Below are positions 1 to 9,300 of a DNA stretch of 64,000 nucleotides, one piece after another; within the stretch, counting starts at the first letter, position 1, and every line of letters begins with the position of its first letter. The stretch lies in contig QCJH01000006.1 of assembly GCA_003216155.1 (NCBI GenBank), positions 18,916-82,915 of the forward strand, read 5' to 3'. The translations under genes and the position numbers were made by a program. The notes below the pieces were generated by a model. The model did not search any database and was not told the DNA's origin. It saw nothing but the letters and a program-made list of their open reading frames with translations. The DNA is from Prochlorococcus sp. AG-409-A19. Its GTDB lineage: Bacteria; Cyanobacteriota; Cyanobacteriia; PCC-6307; Cyanobiaceae.

Positions 1-129
1 GATGTCATTGATGGGAAGTTGAGCGAAATAAATGTCACAAGCCCTACGGGGATTAGAGAGGTCGAGCGTTTGATGAAAATCGCATTAGCGGATCATGTGA
101 TAAGTCGCCTATTGGAATTAGTTGGTTGA
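1..129 (+). CDS. gshB: Glutathione synthetase, C-terminal fragment (5' end outside window)
   Basis: Frame 1 is open from the first base to a TGA at 127-129 and gives 42 residues. They include an [12 protein letters not shown] motif, which is the hallmark of the C-terminal ATP-grasp part of prokaryotic glutathione synthetase (gamma-Glu-Cys + Gly + ATP to glutathione). The start and most of the gene lie upstream of the window. Its last 37 bp overlap the 3' end of convergent menF. The motif supports the family assignment; the rest of the enzyme cannot be checked here. Confidence 0.85.
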   Translation, partial: DVIDGKLSEINVTSPTGIREVERLMKIALADHVISRLLELVG

Positions 130-1502
130 AGGTCAAGTTGATCTGCAAGAACTGCGAGTTTTAGACCAACTTCTTGTAATTCACGTTCGGCAATAGACCC
201 TTTAACTAGACCGGCTCCTGCAGTGAGTTCTAGTAAGTGACCTTTTGTATGACCACAACGTATGGCGACACGTAATTCGGCATTGCCAGAACTGTCAATC
301 CACCCAATCGGAGCAGCATAACCTCCACGCTCAAAGGGTTCGAGCGTACGTAACCAGGTCATCGCTGTTTTACGGGGTAGACCTGCAACAGCAGGGGTTG
401 GATGAAGTGCATCTGCTACATGCAGAGGCAAAAGTTCTGGCACATAAGCCGTTATTGGAGTATGTAGATGTACGAGTTGTCCGTGTTTGGCAAGTTGAGG
501 CGATCTTGGTCGACGGGGCTTGATTCCTAGTTTGTTTAGTTGATTAGTGATGGAGGAAACTACCAGTTCATGTTCTCGACGATCTTTTTCCGATTGCAGT
601 AACTTTTGTCCATCATCATCTTTGCTAGCTGTGCCAGCTAGAGCATCACTATGCAGCTGTTGACCACGCAGACTGAGTAAACGTTCTGGGGATGCCCCGA
701 AGAATGCGCTTTGAGGGGATTTTTGCCATAGAAAACGGCAACTCCCAGACTGTTCTTGGCGTAATCGCGTAAGAATTGAAAGCGGATCTAATGGCGCTTG
801 AAGGAGAATGCTTTGACGTACTGCAAGGACTAATTTGTGTAGCTCTCCATTATTTACTAAATCAATGCCTTGGCTGAGAGCAGGTTGATAGCAGTCTTGC
901 CAGTCTTTTGCTGAGGATATTCCAGTAAAAATAATTCTTTTTGTTGAGTGTTTTTGGTGAGTTTGCTTAGATAAGTATTCAGCCATTAACCATAATTTCT
1001 CTGCTAATTCTCGAGCGTCTGCTTCGTGAGTGGCCACCCCATTTAGGCGTAACCATCCTTGATGTCCTTGACGACTAAGTTGCCATCTTGGTAGTACAGC
1101 TTGAACTGATGGAGGGATTTTATTGCTCCTTTTCCTTTCAGCTGTATTTTCAAAGAAATTGAAAGCCAAAAGAATTCTTGGCCTTGCTTGCGCAGGTGCG
1201 TAAGGGTTTGTTTCTGTCAGACGACTGAGAGTTGCATCGCAGTACCTTTGAGCAAGTTCAAATCTTCTAGGCCCAGCTAGATCGAGGCACTGGCATTGTC
1301 CTGCTGCTGCAAGACTTAATCCTGGTGCCACATCCCAAAGGAATCTAAAAGTGTGCTCTTTGGCTAGTAATGGCAATTTTTGGAGAGGGTCCACTCCATT
1401 TATTGGTAATGCCAGGCTCAAAACCCCTTCTTCACCTTTCCTTTCGCACCAACCTCTGGCTGCTGCGTTTAAAAGCTCATTGAAACGGGGTTCAGCTGTC
1501 AT
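93..1502 (-). CDS. menF: Isochorismate synthase (phylloquinone/menaquinone pathway)
   Basis: Converts chorismate to isochorismate, the first committed step of naphthoquinone synthesis (phylloquinone for photosystem I in cyanobacteria). It is a chorismate-binding-fold protein. Counted from the upstream TTG, the signature elements are DALAGT (about 297-302), HPTPAVAG (378-385), GGYAAPIGW (404-412) and TAGAG near 438-442 followed by the GS...ERE segment. I chose the ATG at 1502 (469 residues). A TTG at 1535 would add 11 residues and abut the divergent menA frame. It is divergent from menA across a gap of about 70 bp, which must hold both promoters. The 3' end overlaps gshB by 37 bp. The pathway assignment is supported by menA, menC and menE next door. 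Confidence 0.92.
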   Translation of the reverse strand: MTAEPRFNELLNAAARGWCERKGEEGVLSLALPINGVDPLQKLPLLAKEHTFRFLWDVAPGLSLAAAGQCQCLDLAGPRRFELAQRYCDATLSRLTETNPYAPAQARPRILLAFNFFENTAERKRSNKIPPSVQAVLPRWQLSRQGHQGWLRLNGVATHEADARELAEKLWLMAEYLSKQTHQKHSTKRIIFTGISSAKDWQDCYQPALSQGIDLVNNGELHKLVLAVRQSILLQAPLDPLSILTRLRQEQSGSCRFLWQKSPQSAFFGASPERLLSLRGQQLHSDALAGTASKDDDGQKLLQSEKDRREHELVVSSITNQLNKLGIKPRRPRSPQLAKHGQLVHLHTPITAYVPELLPLHVADALHPTPAVAGLPRKTAMTWLRTLEPFERGGYAAPIGWIDSSGNAELRVAIRCGHTKGHLLELTAGAGLVKGSIAERELQEVGLKLAVLADQLDLQPTNSNRRLIT

Positions 1503-1574
1503 TTTGGATGCGAGCTGAGCGCACTTACTGCTCAAATGTATAAACCGTCACCCCGGTTCCAGGGGTCTCTTTCT

Positions 1575-2546
1575 ATGTCAGAGCCACAGGCTGTTGCATC
1601 CCGTTACGACAGAGATCTTAATCGCCGCCGTTTGTGGAAGGCAGCGATTAAGTGGCCTTTGTACTCGGTTGCAGTGATGCCAGTGCTTTTGGCGGCTGGT
1701 TGGCGGCTCAGTCAAGGTGAAGAGGTGCGTTTTGATCAGTTAATTGGTTTTCTTGTGGCTTCAGTGTTGCTTTTGCTTTGGGAAAACCTCAGCAATGATC
1801 TTTTCGATGCAGATACAGGCGTAGATAGCTTCACCAAGCCTCATTCGGTGGTGGCACTTCTTGGCCAGCGTCGTCCTGTAAGACGGTTGGCATATATGGC
1901 ACTTTTTTTAGGTTTGATTTTGATGTTGATTTTGGCTTGGAGAAGCAGCCTTGGTGTGTTGTTTTTGGTTATGGGAAGTTGTGTTTTGGGATATCTCTAT
2001 CAAGGTCCTCCTTTTCGTCTTGGTTATATGGGCTTAGGCGAGCCACTTTGTTGGTTGGCCTTTGGACCTTTTGCTACTGCCGCTGCTCTTTTAGTACTAG
2101 GCCCCACTGATGTAAAAGGCATTCCTTGGCAGGCAGCATTCATATTGGGAGCCGGGCCTGCTTTAGCTACCACCCTTGTACTTTTCTGTTCACATTTCCA
2201 TCAAGTTGCTGAAGATGCCGCTCATGGCAAGCGATCACCATTAGTTCGAATGGGAACACATCGTGCTGCGCAACTTGTTCCTTGGTTGATTGCATTGACT
2301 TTGATACTGGAGTTGGTTCCAGTTTTGATAGGTGCTTGGCCTATAACTGCTCTATTGGGATTGTGGAGTTTGCCATCTGGCATTGCATTGAACCGTTTGC
2401 TTGGTAAGCATCATCATCAGCCAGAACTCATAAGGGAAAGTAAGTTTTTGGCTTTACGTTTTCAAGCTTTGAATGGCTTAGGTTTGAGTTTGGGGATGGT
2501 ATTGGCACCTTTAGTAGGTCTTGAAATTGCAAGCTTCGGCGGATGA
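1575..2546 (+). CDS. menA: 1,4-dihydroxy-2-naphthoate phytyl/polyprenyltransferase
   Basis: UbiA-family membrane prenyltransferase that attaches the phytyl tail to 1,4-dihydroxy-2-naphthoate. The protein is strongly hydrophobic with about eight membrane segments. It carries the Asp-rich site NDLFDADTGVD, which binds Mg2+-prenyl diphosphate, and a later HQVAEDAAHGK segment matching the second Asp motif position. The ATG at 1575 (323 residues, MSEPQAV...) follows a purine-rich AGGGG; an ATG at 1536 would add 13 residues. The stop overlaps menC by ATGA, so menA-menC-menE is one translationally coupled operon. Confidence 0.93.
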   Translation: MSEPQAVASRYDRDLNRRRLWKAAIKWPLYSVAVMPVLLAAGWRLSQGEEVRFDQLIGFLVASVLLLLWENLSNDLFDADTGVDSFTKPHSVVALLGQRRPVRRLAYMALFLGLILMLILAWRSSLGVLFLVMGSCVLGYLYQGPPFRLGYMGLGEPLCWLAFGPFATAAALLVLGPTDVKGIPWQAAFILGAGPALATTLVLFCSHFHQVAEDAAHGKRSPLVRMGTHRAAQLVPWLIALTLILELVPVLIGAWPITALLGLWSLPSGIALNRLLGKHHHQPELIRESKFLALRFQALNGLGLSLGMVLAPLVGLEIASFGG

Positions 2547-3511
2547 GTCTGAGTCTCGTTTTCAAGCCATTTTCTTTTCGTCTTAATTGTCCTCTTCGAA
2601 CTTCAAAGGGGGTTATTCAAGAGAGAAATGGGTTGATTTTGCGCCTTCGAGATCAAGATGGTGGATGTGGCTGGGGGGAGGTTGCGCCTTTTGACAATAA
2701 GGATTTGAAATTATGTACCGAGTTTTTAGCAAGACTTGGAGATGCTCCAAAGCGGAATGAATTGGAAAAGCAACTTAATTCTTGTTCTGGGGCTTTGGCT
2801 TTTGGCCTAGGTGCGGCTTTAGCAGAGTTGGATGGTCAATTAAGAATTCATCTAGAAGAAGGGGATAGGCTTCTTCCTTCGGCTGTTTTGTTGCCTAATA
2901 GCGAAGAAGAGTTATTTGCGGTTGTTGATGAGCTAATACTTCAGTCCAAAGATGCACTGCATCCACTGACTTTGAAATGGAAGGTTGCTTTGCTACCTGA
3001 CTGTCAAGAGCAATCTATTTTGCGAAAGATTTCCGAACGTCTTCCTTTAACTGCTCGATTGAGGTTGGATGCCAATGGTGGTTGGGATCGTTTTAGTGCT
3101 CAGCGTTGGGCAGAGTATTTAGTAGATGAGTCGAGATTGGAATGGCTAGAACAGCCTTTGGCTGCTGAAGATATTGAGGGGCTTTGGAATTTGGCAAAGT
3201 TGATTCCTGTGGCGTTGGATGAATCGCTTTTGTTTGAGCCATCTTTACGTGTGTCCTGGCCAGGATGGCAAGTACGCCGACCAATTTTGGATGGTGATCC
3301 ACGCCAGCTCCTTAGAGAATTAGAGGACGGTGTCGCTAATAGGATGATTAGTACGGCTTTTGAGACAGGTATTGGTCGTCGTTGGGTGAAATATTTGGCT
3401 GCATTACAGCAAAAGGGTCCAACTCCAGTAGCACCTGGCCTTGCTCCTGAATGGACTCCAGATGGCCCTCTTTTCAGTCTGGATCCAGAGTGTGTTTGGA
3501 GGGCCTTGTGA
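2543..3511 (+). CDS. menC: o-Succinylbenzoate synthase
   Basis: Enolase-superfamily enzyme that dehydrates SHCHC to o-succinylbenzoate. The first catalytic lysine motif KxK is seen as KWK (145-147). The metal ligands are D176 in DANGGW, E203 in LEQP and D226 in LDES. The second catalytic lysine of the family (K235 in E. coli, in an IKP context) falls at QVRRP here, so the position is Arg (245/246). At 322 residues the length is normal. The start overlaps menA by 4 bp and the stop overlaps the menE GTG by 4 bp. Operon context makes the function secure despite the Lys-to-Arg change. Confidence 0.9.
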   Translation: MSLSLVFKPFSFRLNCPLRTSKGVIQERNGLILRLRDQDGGCGWGEVAPFDNKDLKLCTEFLARLGDAPKRNELEKQLNSCSGALAFGLGAALAELDGQLRIHLEEGDRLLPSAVLLPNSEEELFAVVDELILQSKDALHPLTLKWKVALLPDCQEQSILRKISERLPLTARLRLDANGGWDRFSAQRWAEYLVDESRLEWLEQPLAAEDIEGLWNLAKLIPVALDESLLFEPSLRVSWPGWQVRRPILDGDPRQLLRELEDGVANRMISTAFETGIGRRWVKYLAALQQKGPTPVAPGLAPEWTPDGPLFSLDPECVWRAL

Positions 3512-4752
3512 GTGATTTAATTGCTCTCCAATTTGATTCACAATCTTGTGAACAGTTTTTGAGCCAATTGTCTTCTGCATGTCAGAAGTTTTTTTGGGTT
3601 CAGCTATTCCCCTCTTCATTTAAGGAAGCTTTGATCCCCAAGAAATCTTTGCCAGAAGGTTCTGGAATTATTGTCTCTAGTGGTGGCAGTATTGGAGGTC
3701 GCAAGTATTCTTTGATCCCTTATGACCATTTGGATCAATCAGCTTGCGCGACTGGTAAGTGGTTAAAAGAGCAAGGTATAGAAACAGGCAAATGTTTAAT
3801 CTTTAATCCACTCCCTTTGCATCATGTAAGTGGTTTGATGCCTTGGTGGCGTAGTCGTTGCTGGGGGACAGAGCATATTTGGTTAGAACCCTCTTTGCTG
3901 AGAGATCCAATAGCGCTGGAAAGATTCACTAGAGATTTACGAAAAAATTCTTCCAGACCTGTCGTTTTGTCTTTGGTCCCAACCCAGTTGAAGCGTTTAT
4001 TGAAAGATTCTGTTGGCGTGCGTTGGCTTAAAGAGTGTTCTGTGATTTGGGTTGGTGGTGGTGGCTTGTCACCAGAAATAGCTGAAGCGGCAAGGTCAGA
4101 GGGCTTGCCTTTATCCCCTTGCTATGGAGCTACTGAGACAGCGGCAATGGTTGCTGCGCTTCCTCCTAAGGATTTTTTGGCTGGGATTGGTGGCTGTGGA
4201 GCCCCTTTGAATGATGTCGAGTTGCGTTTGAATGCAGACAGAAGATTGGCAGTTCGCACTCCTAGGTTGGCGATTGCTCGGTGGTCAGGCAGTTCTCTTG
4301 AAGCTTTAGTAGATGAGGAAGGATGGTGGAGATCTGGAGATATTGCTGAGTTGCAAATGAATAGTCAAAGTTGCAATTTGAGCCTAACTATTTTGGGAAG
4401 GATCGATAGTGCTATTAACTGTGGCGGAGAAACTGTTTTCCCTGAGCAGCTTGAAGCGCGCTTAATAGAAGCAGCCGTTGATTTGCCCTTGCAGTCAGTT
4501 TTGTTCTTGCCAGTGAATGATCCTGATTGGGGACAGCGGCTTGTGGCATTAATACGCTTTAGAGAGATGGCAGAGGATAGAATTTCTTTGAAATTATTAA
4601 TTGAGTTGAAAAGATTGGTGGGCAATTGGCTGCCAGCTGAGAAGCCAGTAAAATGGTATTTGTGTCCCGACTTGAGTGTGAATGATCTAGGCAAATGGGA
4701 GCGCTCAAGGTGGGCTAATTGGCTTGAATTAAACTTATATAGTTCAGATTAA
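3508..4752 (+). CDS. menE: o-Succinylbenzoate-CoA ligase
   Basis: Adenylate-forming enzyme activating o-succinylbenzoate with CoA. Core motifs are CYGATETA (A5), WWRSGDIAEL (A7), LGRIDSAINCGGE (A8) and a C-terminal NDLGKWERSRW with the catalytic lysine (A10). The P-loop motif is divergent (SSGGSIGGRKYS rather than TSGTTGxPK). The frame is open from an ATG at 3451 inside menC. I chose the GTG at 3508 because it overlaps the menC stop (GTGA) and has GGAGGG about 7 nt upstream, giving 414 residues. No menB or menD is in the window. Confidence 0.9.
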   Translation: MSDLIALQFDSQSCEQFLSQLSSACQKFFWVQLFPSSFKEALIPKKSLPEGSGIIVSSGGSIGGRKYSLIPYDHLDQSACATGKWLKEQGIETGKCLIFNPLPLHHVSGLMPWWRSRCWGTEHIWLEPSLLRDPIALERFTRDLRKNSSRPVVLSLVPTQLKRLLKDSVGVRWLKECSVIWVGGGGLSPEIAEAARSEGLPLSPCYGATETAAMVAALPPKDFLAGIGGCGAPLNDVELRLNADRRLAVRTPRLAIARWSGSSLEALVDEEGWWRSGDIAELQMNSQSCNLSLTILGRIDSAINCGGETVFPEQLEARLIEAAVDLPLQSVLFLPVNDPDWGQRLVALIRFREMAEDRISLKLLIELKRLVGNWLPAEKPVKWYLCPDLSVNDLGKWERSRWANWLELNLYSSD

Positions 4753-4832
4753 AGGACTGGCTTAATGATTCCTAATCAATAAATTAAAATATGCAGTTTG
4801 TTGGAGATTGCTAGATTGACAATTTGGTAAAT

Positions 4833-5300
4833 TCAGAGCACTTTAGGCCCTTTGCAAATATTTGATGCTTCAAGCCAAAGACAGATCTTATCAGGAAGAT
4901 TGCAACGAACACGTGTATCTTTATTGATGGCTAAATGTCTTATTAGAGCGATTGCAACAATGGTTTCTTCTCTTTGAAACTTAGTAGTTATCTCGAAAGT
5001 ACTTTTGTCAAGTTGCTTTGGCAATAGGTCAATAATGACTTGGTCGCCAGTATAGATTGGGGCTATAAAGTTGGCTTTACAGTGCACAATTGGCAGAGAT
5101 ATATGTGGATCTTCTTCCTTTCCCTTTGAGGACGGAAAGATTTCTTTTGGGGATATCCCATATTTATCAAGACTCTCTTCCCAGGCTTCATGAGCCCAGC
5201 GAAATATCTGATGAAAATGCATCACTCCAGCTGCATCTGTGTCCCCGAAACGAACATTTCTCCTTAAAGACAGCCAAGTTGAGGGGTTATGAGAGATCAC
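4833..5300 (-). CDS. 1,4-dihydroxy-2-naphthoyl-CoA thioesterase (hotdog fold)
   Basis: Hotdog-fold 4-hydroxybenzoyl-CoA-thioesterase-type protein of 155 residues. The catalytic segment is RFGDTDAAGVMHFH with the expected Asp (D22). It resembles the cyanobacterial enzyme (Synechocystis Slr0204) that hydrolyses DHNA-CoA in phylloquinone synthesis. It begins 8 bp after the ndhH stop on the same strand, so it is probably co-transcribed with ndhH. It ends convergently to menE, leaving an 80-bp gap. Its position beside menA-menC-menE supports the role; substrate is inferred from family and context. Confidence 0.82.
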   Translation of the reverse strand: MISHNPSTWLSLRRNVRFGDTDAAGVMHFHQIFRWAHEAWEESLDKYGISPKEIFPSSKGKEEDPHISLPIVHCKANFIAPIYTGDQVIIDLLPKQLDKSTFEITTKFQREETIVAIALIRHLAINKDTRVRCNLPDKICLWLEASNICKGPKVL

Positions 5301-5308
5301 TTTAAGCG

Positions 5309-6493
5309 TTAGCGATCAACAGAGCCCATGATCACATCGATGGAACCAAGAATCGCCATTATGTCTGCAACCTTATTTCCTTTAAGTATGTGGGGAAGAA
5401 TTTGTAAGTTATTTAGATCCGCGGCACGAATCTTAAATCTCCAAGGAGTAACATCATTATTACCTTGTATAAATACACCTATTTCGCCTTTACCTGATTC
5501 AAGACGGGTATATAGCTCACCCTCAGGTATTTTAAATGTTGGAGCAACTTTTTTGGTTAGATGTTGGTAGTCAAATGTTGAGAAAGTACTTTTCTTACCT
5601 TCAGATATTCGTCTTGCCTCAAGATTTTCTGTGGGGCCTCCGGGGATCATTTTGCACGCTTGATTAAGAATATTTAATGACTGTCTCATCTCTTCTATTC
5701 TAACTCTATATCTTGCATAGCAATCGCCTTCCTTCTCCCACGATATATTCCACTCAAAGTCATCATAACATTCATAATGGTCAACTTTTCTGAGATCCCA
5801 AGGTACACCTGAAGCACGGAGCATTGGGCCTGAAAGGCTCCAATTAATAGCATCTTCTTTGTTGATTTTGCCTAGTCCTTCAATACGACGTCGAAAAATA
5901 GGATTATTAGTAATTAGCTTCTCATATTCATCGATTTTTGGTCCAAACCAATTGCAGAAATCTTTGCATTTTTCAAGCCATCCCCACGGTAAATCTGCAG
6001 CCACTCCACCAATACGAAAATAATTGTTATTTATTAAGCGTTGTCCTGTTGCAGCTTCCCATAGATCATAGATCATTTCTCTTTCTCTAAAAATGTAAAA
6101 GAAAGGTGTTTGGGCTCCAACGTCAGCAAGAAAAGGTCCTAGCCAAAGTAGGTGATTAGCAATTCGATTAAGTTCAAGCATTAGCACGCGTATATAACTA
6201 GCTCTTTTTGGGACTGGAATATTGGCTAATCGTTCTGGAGCATTTACGACAATTGCTTCGTAAAACATTCCTGCCGCGTAATCCATTCGACTTACATATG
6301 GAACAAACATGACGTTTGTTCGGTTCTCGGCAATTTTTTCCATCCCGCGGTGAAGATATCCGATGACTGGTTCGCAGTCCAAAACATCTTCCCCATCAAG
6401 TGTCACGACTAATCTCAGTACCCCATGCATTGAAGGGTGGTGGGGCCCGAAATTAACGATCATTGGCTCCGTACGCGTTTCAAGTTGCGTCAT
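5309..6493 (-). CDS. ndhH: NDH-1 subunit H (49-kDa quinone-site subunit)
   Basis: Catalytic-core subunit of the thylakoid NAD(P)H/ferredoxin:plastoquinone oxidoreductase, lining the quinone pocket together with NdhK. Clear 49-kDa signatures are [15 protein letters not shown] near the N-terminus, [11 protein letters not shown], and the C-terminal [12 protein letters not shown]. At 394 residues it has the normal length. Here ndhH stands apart from the other ndh genes. It is divergent from rsmH with 45 bp between start codons, and the DHNA-CoA thioesterase follows it after 8 bp. Confidence 0.97.
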   Translation of the reverse strand: MTQLETRTEPMIVNFGPHHPSMHGVLRLVVTLDGEDVLDCEPVIGYLHRGMEKIAENRTNVMFVPYVSRMDYAAGMFYEAIVVNAPERLANIPVPKRASYIRVLMLELNRIANHLLWLGPFLADVGAQTPFFYIFREREMIYDLWEAATGQRLINNNYFRIGGVAADLPWGWLEKCKDFCNWFGPKIDEYEKLITNNPIFRRRIEGLGKINKEDAINWSLSGPMLRASGVPWDLRKVDHYECYDDFEWNISWEKEGDCYARYRVRIEEMRQSLNILNQACKMIPGGPTENLEARRISEGKKSTFSTFDYQHLTKKVAPTFKIPEGELYTRLESGKGEIGVFIQGNNDVTPWRFKIRAADLNNLQILPHILKGNKVADIMAILGSIDVIMGSVDR

Positions 6494-6538
6494 GGCGCCA
6501 TGGGATGAAGGTTTTCAATCTGATCTTACGAAGGACTA

Positions 6539-7450
6539 ATGCAAGAAGAGTCAAAAAGTGTTTCTCAAGATTTTTTCCATTTGCCTGTATTGGCAGATGA
6601 ATTGCTAGAGATGATTTCTCATTTGCCTGAAAGCTTGCTTAGTCAGGGTCTTTGCGTGGATGCGACTTTGGGTGGTGGAGGCCATAGCTCGATGATCTTG
6701 GAGGCCCATCCTCAATTGCGAGTAATTGGTGTGGACCAAGATCCTGTTGCGAGGGCTTCAGCTGCTCAACGCTTAAAGCATTTTGAAGCTCGTATGGAGA
6801 TTGTTGCTGGAAATTTTGCTGATTTCATGCCAAAGGAGCCTGTGGCAGTTGTGGTTGCTGATTTAGGAGTCAGTAGTCCTCAATTGGATGTTGCTTCGAG
6901 AGGATTTAGTTTTCTGAAGGATGGTCCAATTGATATGCGGATGAATCCAGAGGTTGGAGAAACGGCAGCTGAGTTGATTGAACGTCTTCAAGAAACGGAG
7001 CTTGCAGAAATCATTTATAGATATGGAGAAGAAAGGTTTTCACGCCGAATAGCTAGGCGCATTAAGCATGACCTTAGACATCAAGGCCCATATAAGGGGA
7101 CTGCGTCATTGGCATATGCAGTGGCCGGTTGTTATCCGCCGAAGATGCGTCATGCTCGGATACATCCCGCTACCAGGACCTTCCAAGCATTGAGAATTGT
7201 TATTAATAATGAGCTTGAAGTTCTAAATAGTTTTTTAGAGCAGTCTCCCGAATGGCTTTTACCAGGAGGCTTACTGTGTGTAGTCAGTTTTCACTCTCTG
7301 GAAGATAGGTGTGTAAAGAATGCCTTTTTAAAGGATAATCGTTTGGAGCGAATAACTAAGAAGCCTTTGATGGCTAAGGATAAAGAGATTGCGAGTAATC
7401 CTCGCAGTAGAAGTGCAAAGTGTCGTGTTGCCCGTAGAAGAATTTCTTAG
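6539..7450 (+). CDS. rsmH: 16S rRNA (cytosine-1402 N4)-methyltransferase
   Basis: SAM-dependent enzyme methylating the ribosomal P-site base C1402 (also called MraW). The SAM-binding segment is [11 protein letters not shown]; later family blocks include [23 protein letters not shown] and VSFHSLEDR. At 303 residues it has the typical length. In many bacteria it sits in the dcw cell-division cluster; here it is alone. The gene converges on the cysteine desulfurase with a 61-bp AT-rich gap containing only weak 5-bp inverted repeats. Confidence 0.96.
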   Translation: MQEESKSVSQDFFHLPVLADELLEMISHLPESLLSQGLCVDATLGGGGHSSMILEAHPQLRVIGVDQDPVARASAAQRLKHFEARMEIVAGNFADFMPKEPVAVVVADLGVSSPQLDVASRGFSFLKDGPIDMRMNPEVGETAAELIERLQETELAEIIYRYGEERFSRRIARRIKHDLRHQGPYKGTASLAYAVAGCYPPKMRHARIHPATRTFQALRIVINNELEVLNSFLEQSPEWLLPGGLLCVVSFHSLEDRCVKNAFLKDNRLERITKKPLMAKDKEIASNPRSRSAKCRVARRRIS

Positions 7451-7511
7451 ATAGATATTTCTATCATGAACTTTTCAATTAAGAACTTTTTAAGTTTTAG
7501 GTGGACTTTGA

Positions 7512-8690
7512 TTAGTGATCGCTAAGTTCTTGGACAATATTAATGATCGCTTTAATGGCACGCTGGACTTCTTCTTGATTGGTATCTTTTCCTAAACTTA
7601 GCCTGAGGGAAGCTTGAGCCTCTGCAGGACTTCGACCCAGGGATATCAGTACATGAGAAGGTTTGCCCATGCTGCATGCAGAACCACTACTGCATTCAAC
7701 TAGTGGGCGTAGATTTCTAAATAATTGATTGCCGTTAATGTCTGGAACTGAGAAATTGAGGTTGTTGGGTAGCCTTTTTTCTAAAGAACCATTCAGCAAA
7801 AGATTGGGTAGATGTTGTTTTAACCCAACCCATAGTTGATTTCGTAAACTGCTGAGTTGTTGATAACTTCTTGGAAGATCTTCTATTCTTAGCTCTGCTG
7901 CTTTGGCGAGTCCAATAATTAGTGGTACTGGAAGAGTTCCTGGCCTAAGGCCTTGTTCTTGACCACCGCCCCAAGATAAGGGGGTTAAGGGTACCTTTTT
8001 ATTCAAGATAAGTGCGCCTATACCTTTGGGACCATAGATCTTGTGACTGCTGATACTTATGAGATCGATATCAATTAAATATTGATCCATTGGTAAATAT
8101 CCAAATGCTTGAGCAGCATCGCTATGGAGAGTTACCCCATTTTTGCGACAAAGCTCGGATATTTCTCTTATAGGTTGAATAACTCCTATTTCATTGTTCG
8201 CGATCATTACGCTGGCTAAAAGAGTGTCCTTTTCAAATGCTGAAGCGACCTTATTGATAGAGACAAGACCATCTTCCTCTGGAGTAATCTCTGTCAGTCT
8301 GAACCCTTCTTTTTTTAGTTGACGTAAAGGATCAAGTACAGCGTGATGCTCTGTACTTAGTGTAATGATATGTCCTGGCTCACCTTTCTCTTTAGCCTTA
8401 GCTCTAGCATGACCAATTAGAGCCAAATTGTTAGCTTCAGTGGCACCACTAGTGAAGATTATTTGGTTTTCTTCAACTCTGAAAAAAGAGGCTAATTTTT
8501 CTCTGGCTAACTTTATAGCTGCTGCTGCTTGTAATCCAGAATGATGCTGGCGACTAGATGCATTGCCCCAAGTGTTATTCCAGTAGGGTTCCATTGCTCT
8601 CAATACTTCTTTGTCGCATGGAGTCGTGGCTTGGTAGTCCAGAGCAACTGGATAGGAATTTAAAGATTCATTTGGTGAGTTTGCCTGCAT
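7512..8690 (-). CDS. Cysteine desulfurase (NifS/IscS class)
   Basis: PLP enzyme releasing sulfur from cysteine for Fe-S cluster and thio-cofactor assembly. The PLP lysine is K217 in SSHKIYGPKG. The sulfur-carrying cysteine is C339 in SSGSACSMG, and SGATEANN is the cofactor phosphate region. The short active loop is of the group I (NifS/IscS) type, not the SufS type. At 392 residues it is full length. It is divergent from a small secreted protein gene. Whether it serves general Fe-S assembly or tRNA thiolation cannot be told from sequence. Confidence 0.93.
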   Translation of the reverse strand: MQANSPNESLNSYPVALDYQATTPCDKEVLRAMEPYWNNTWGNASSRQHHSGLQAAAAIKLAREKLASFFRVEENQIIFTSGATEANNLALIGHARAKAKEKGEPGHIITLSTEHHAVLDPLRQLKKEGFRLTEITPEEDGLVSINKVASAFEKDTLLASVMIANNEIGVIQPIREISELCRKNGVTLHSDAAQAFGYLPMDQYLIDIDLISISSHKIYGPKGIGALILNKKVPLTPLSWGGGQEQGLRPGTLPVPLIIGLAKAAELRIEDLPRSYQQLSSLRNQLWVGLKQHLPNLLLNGSLEKRLPNNLNFSVPDINGNQLFRNLRPLVECSSGSACSMGKPSHVLISLGRSPAEAQASLRLSLGKDTNQEEVQRAIKAIINIVQELSDH

Positions 8691-8718
8691 TGTTCAAAAG
8701 TCCTTTGCTTTTTCTTGT

Positions 8719-9231
8719 ATGTGTAGTTCGCTTAAAAATGTGAGTTGGCTTTGGATAGCTTTGTTTTATTTGTCAGTTTCGTCCGTAAATGCTTTTGGGC
8801 GCAAAGATTTAGACCAGAAACTGCAACAAATGCGTCCATCTGATTTGATTGTTTTGCTGAAGAAACAAGTCTTAGGAGGTTCATATTTGTTGGGGATTTA
8901 TGAGGTTCAAGTGGACGATGTAGTGCCTGATTTACGCCGCTTTAAGATTTGGAAAGAACAGGATCAGGACCTGTCCATTCATTCTGAATCTGTGCGATGC
9001 AGTCTTGAAGAGCCTTTAAGAGTTAAACGCACAACTTCGATGATTTATTTACGCCGCCTTAATCCTGGTGGAGTGGTTAACTCGTTGAACCGAGAAGACT
9101 ATTTGGTGTGGTGGGCTGCATGCTATCCAGATCTTGCAGGCATTGACCCAGGAACTCTTAAGACTGAGGCATTGGAATTAGGTTTTTCAACTAGGCTGCC
9201 TGAATTGCAAGAGGTTTTGCGGTCGCCCTAG
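8719..9231 (+). CDS. Predicted exported protein of unknown function
   Basis: A 170-residue protein not recognised as a named family. The first about 26 residues form a signal peptide: short polar start, hydrophobic WLWIALFYLSVSSVNAFG, then a likely signal-peptidase site after NAFG or SVNA. The mature part is charged, with W/Y-rich blocks (RRFKIWKEQDQD, LVWWAACYPDLAG) and one YLRRLNPGG segment. Two cysteines follow the signal region. The gene is divergent from the cysteine desulfurase and lies 69 bp before the Ycf29-like regulator. It looks like a conserved picocyanobacterial periplasmic or lumenal protein; function unknown. Confidence 0.75.
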   Translation: MCSSLKNVSWLWIALFYLSVSSVNAFGRKDLDQKLQQMRPSDLIVLLKKQVLGGSYLLGIYEVQVDDVVPDLRRFKIWKEQDQDLSIHSESVRCSLEEPLRVKRTTSMIYLRRLNPGGVVNSLNREDYLVWWAACYPDLAGIDPGTLKTEALELGFSTRLPELQEVLRSP

Positions 9232-9300
9232 CGCTAAAGCTTTGTAATTGTTCACGCTTTCGACAATTGCTTCTAGATTTTCTTAAGTTAAAAAACTGGT

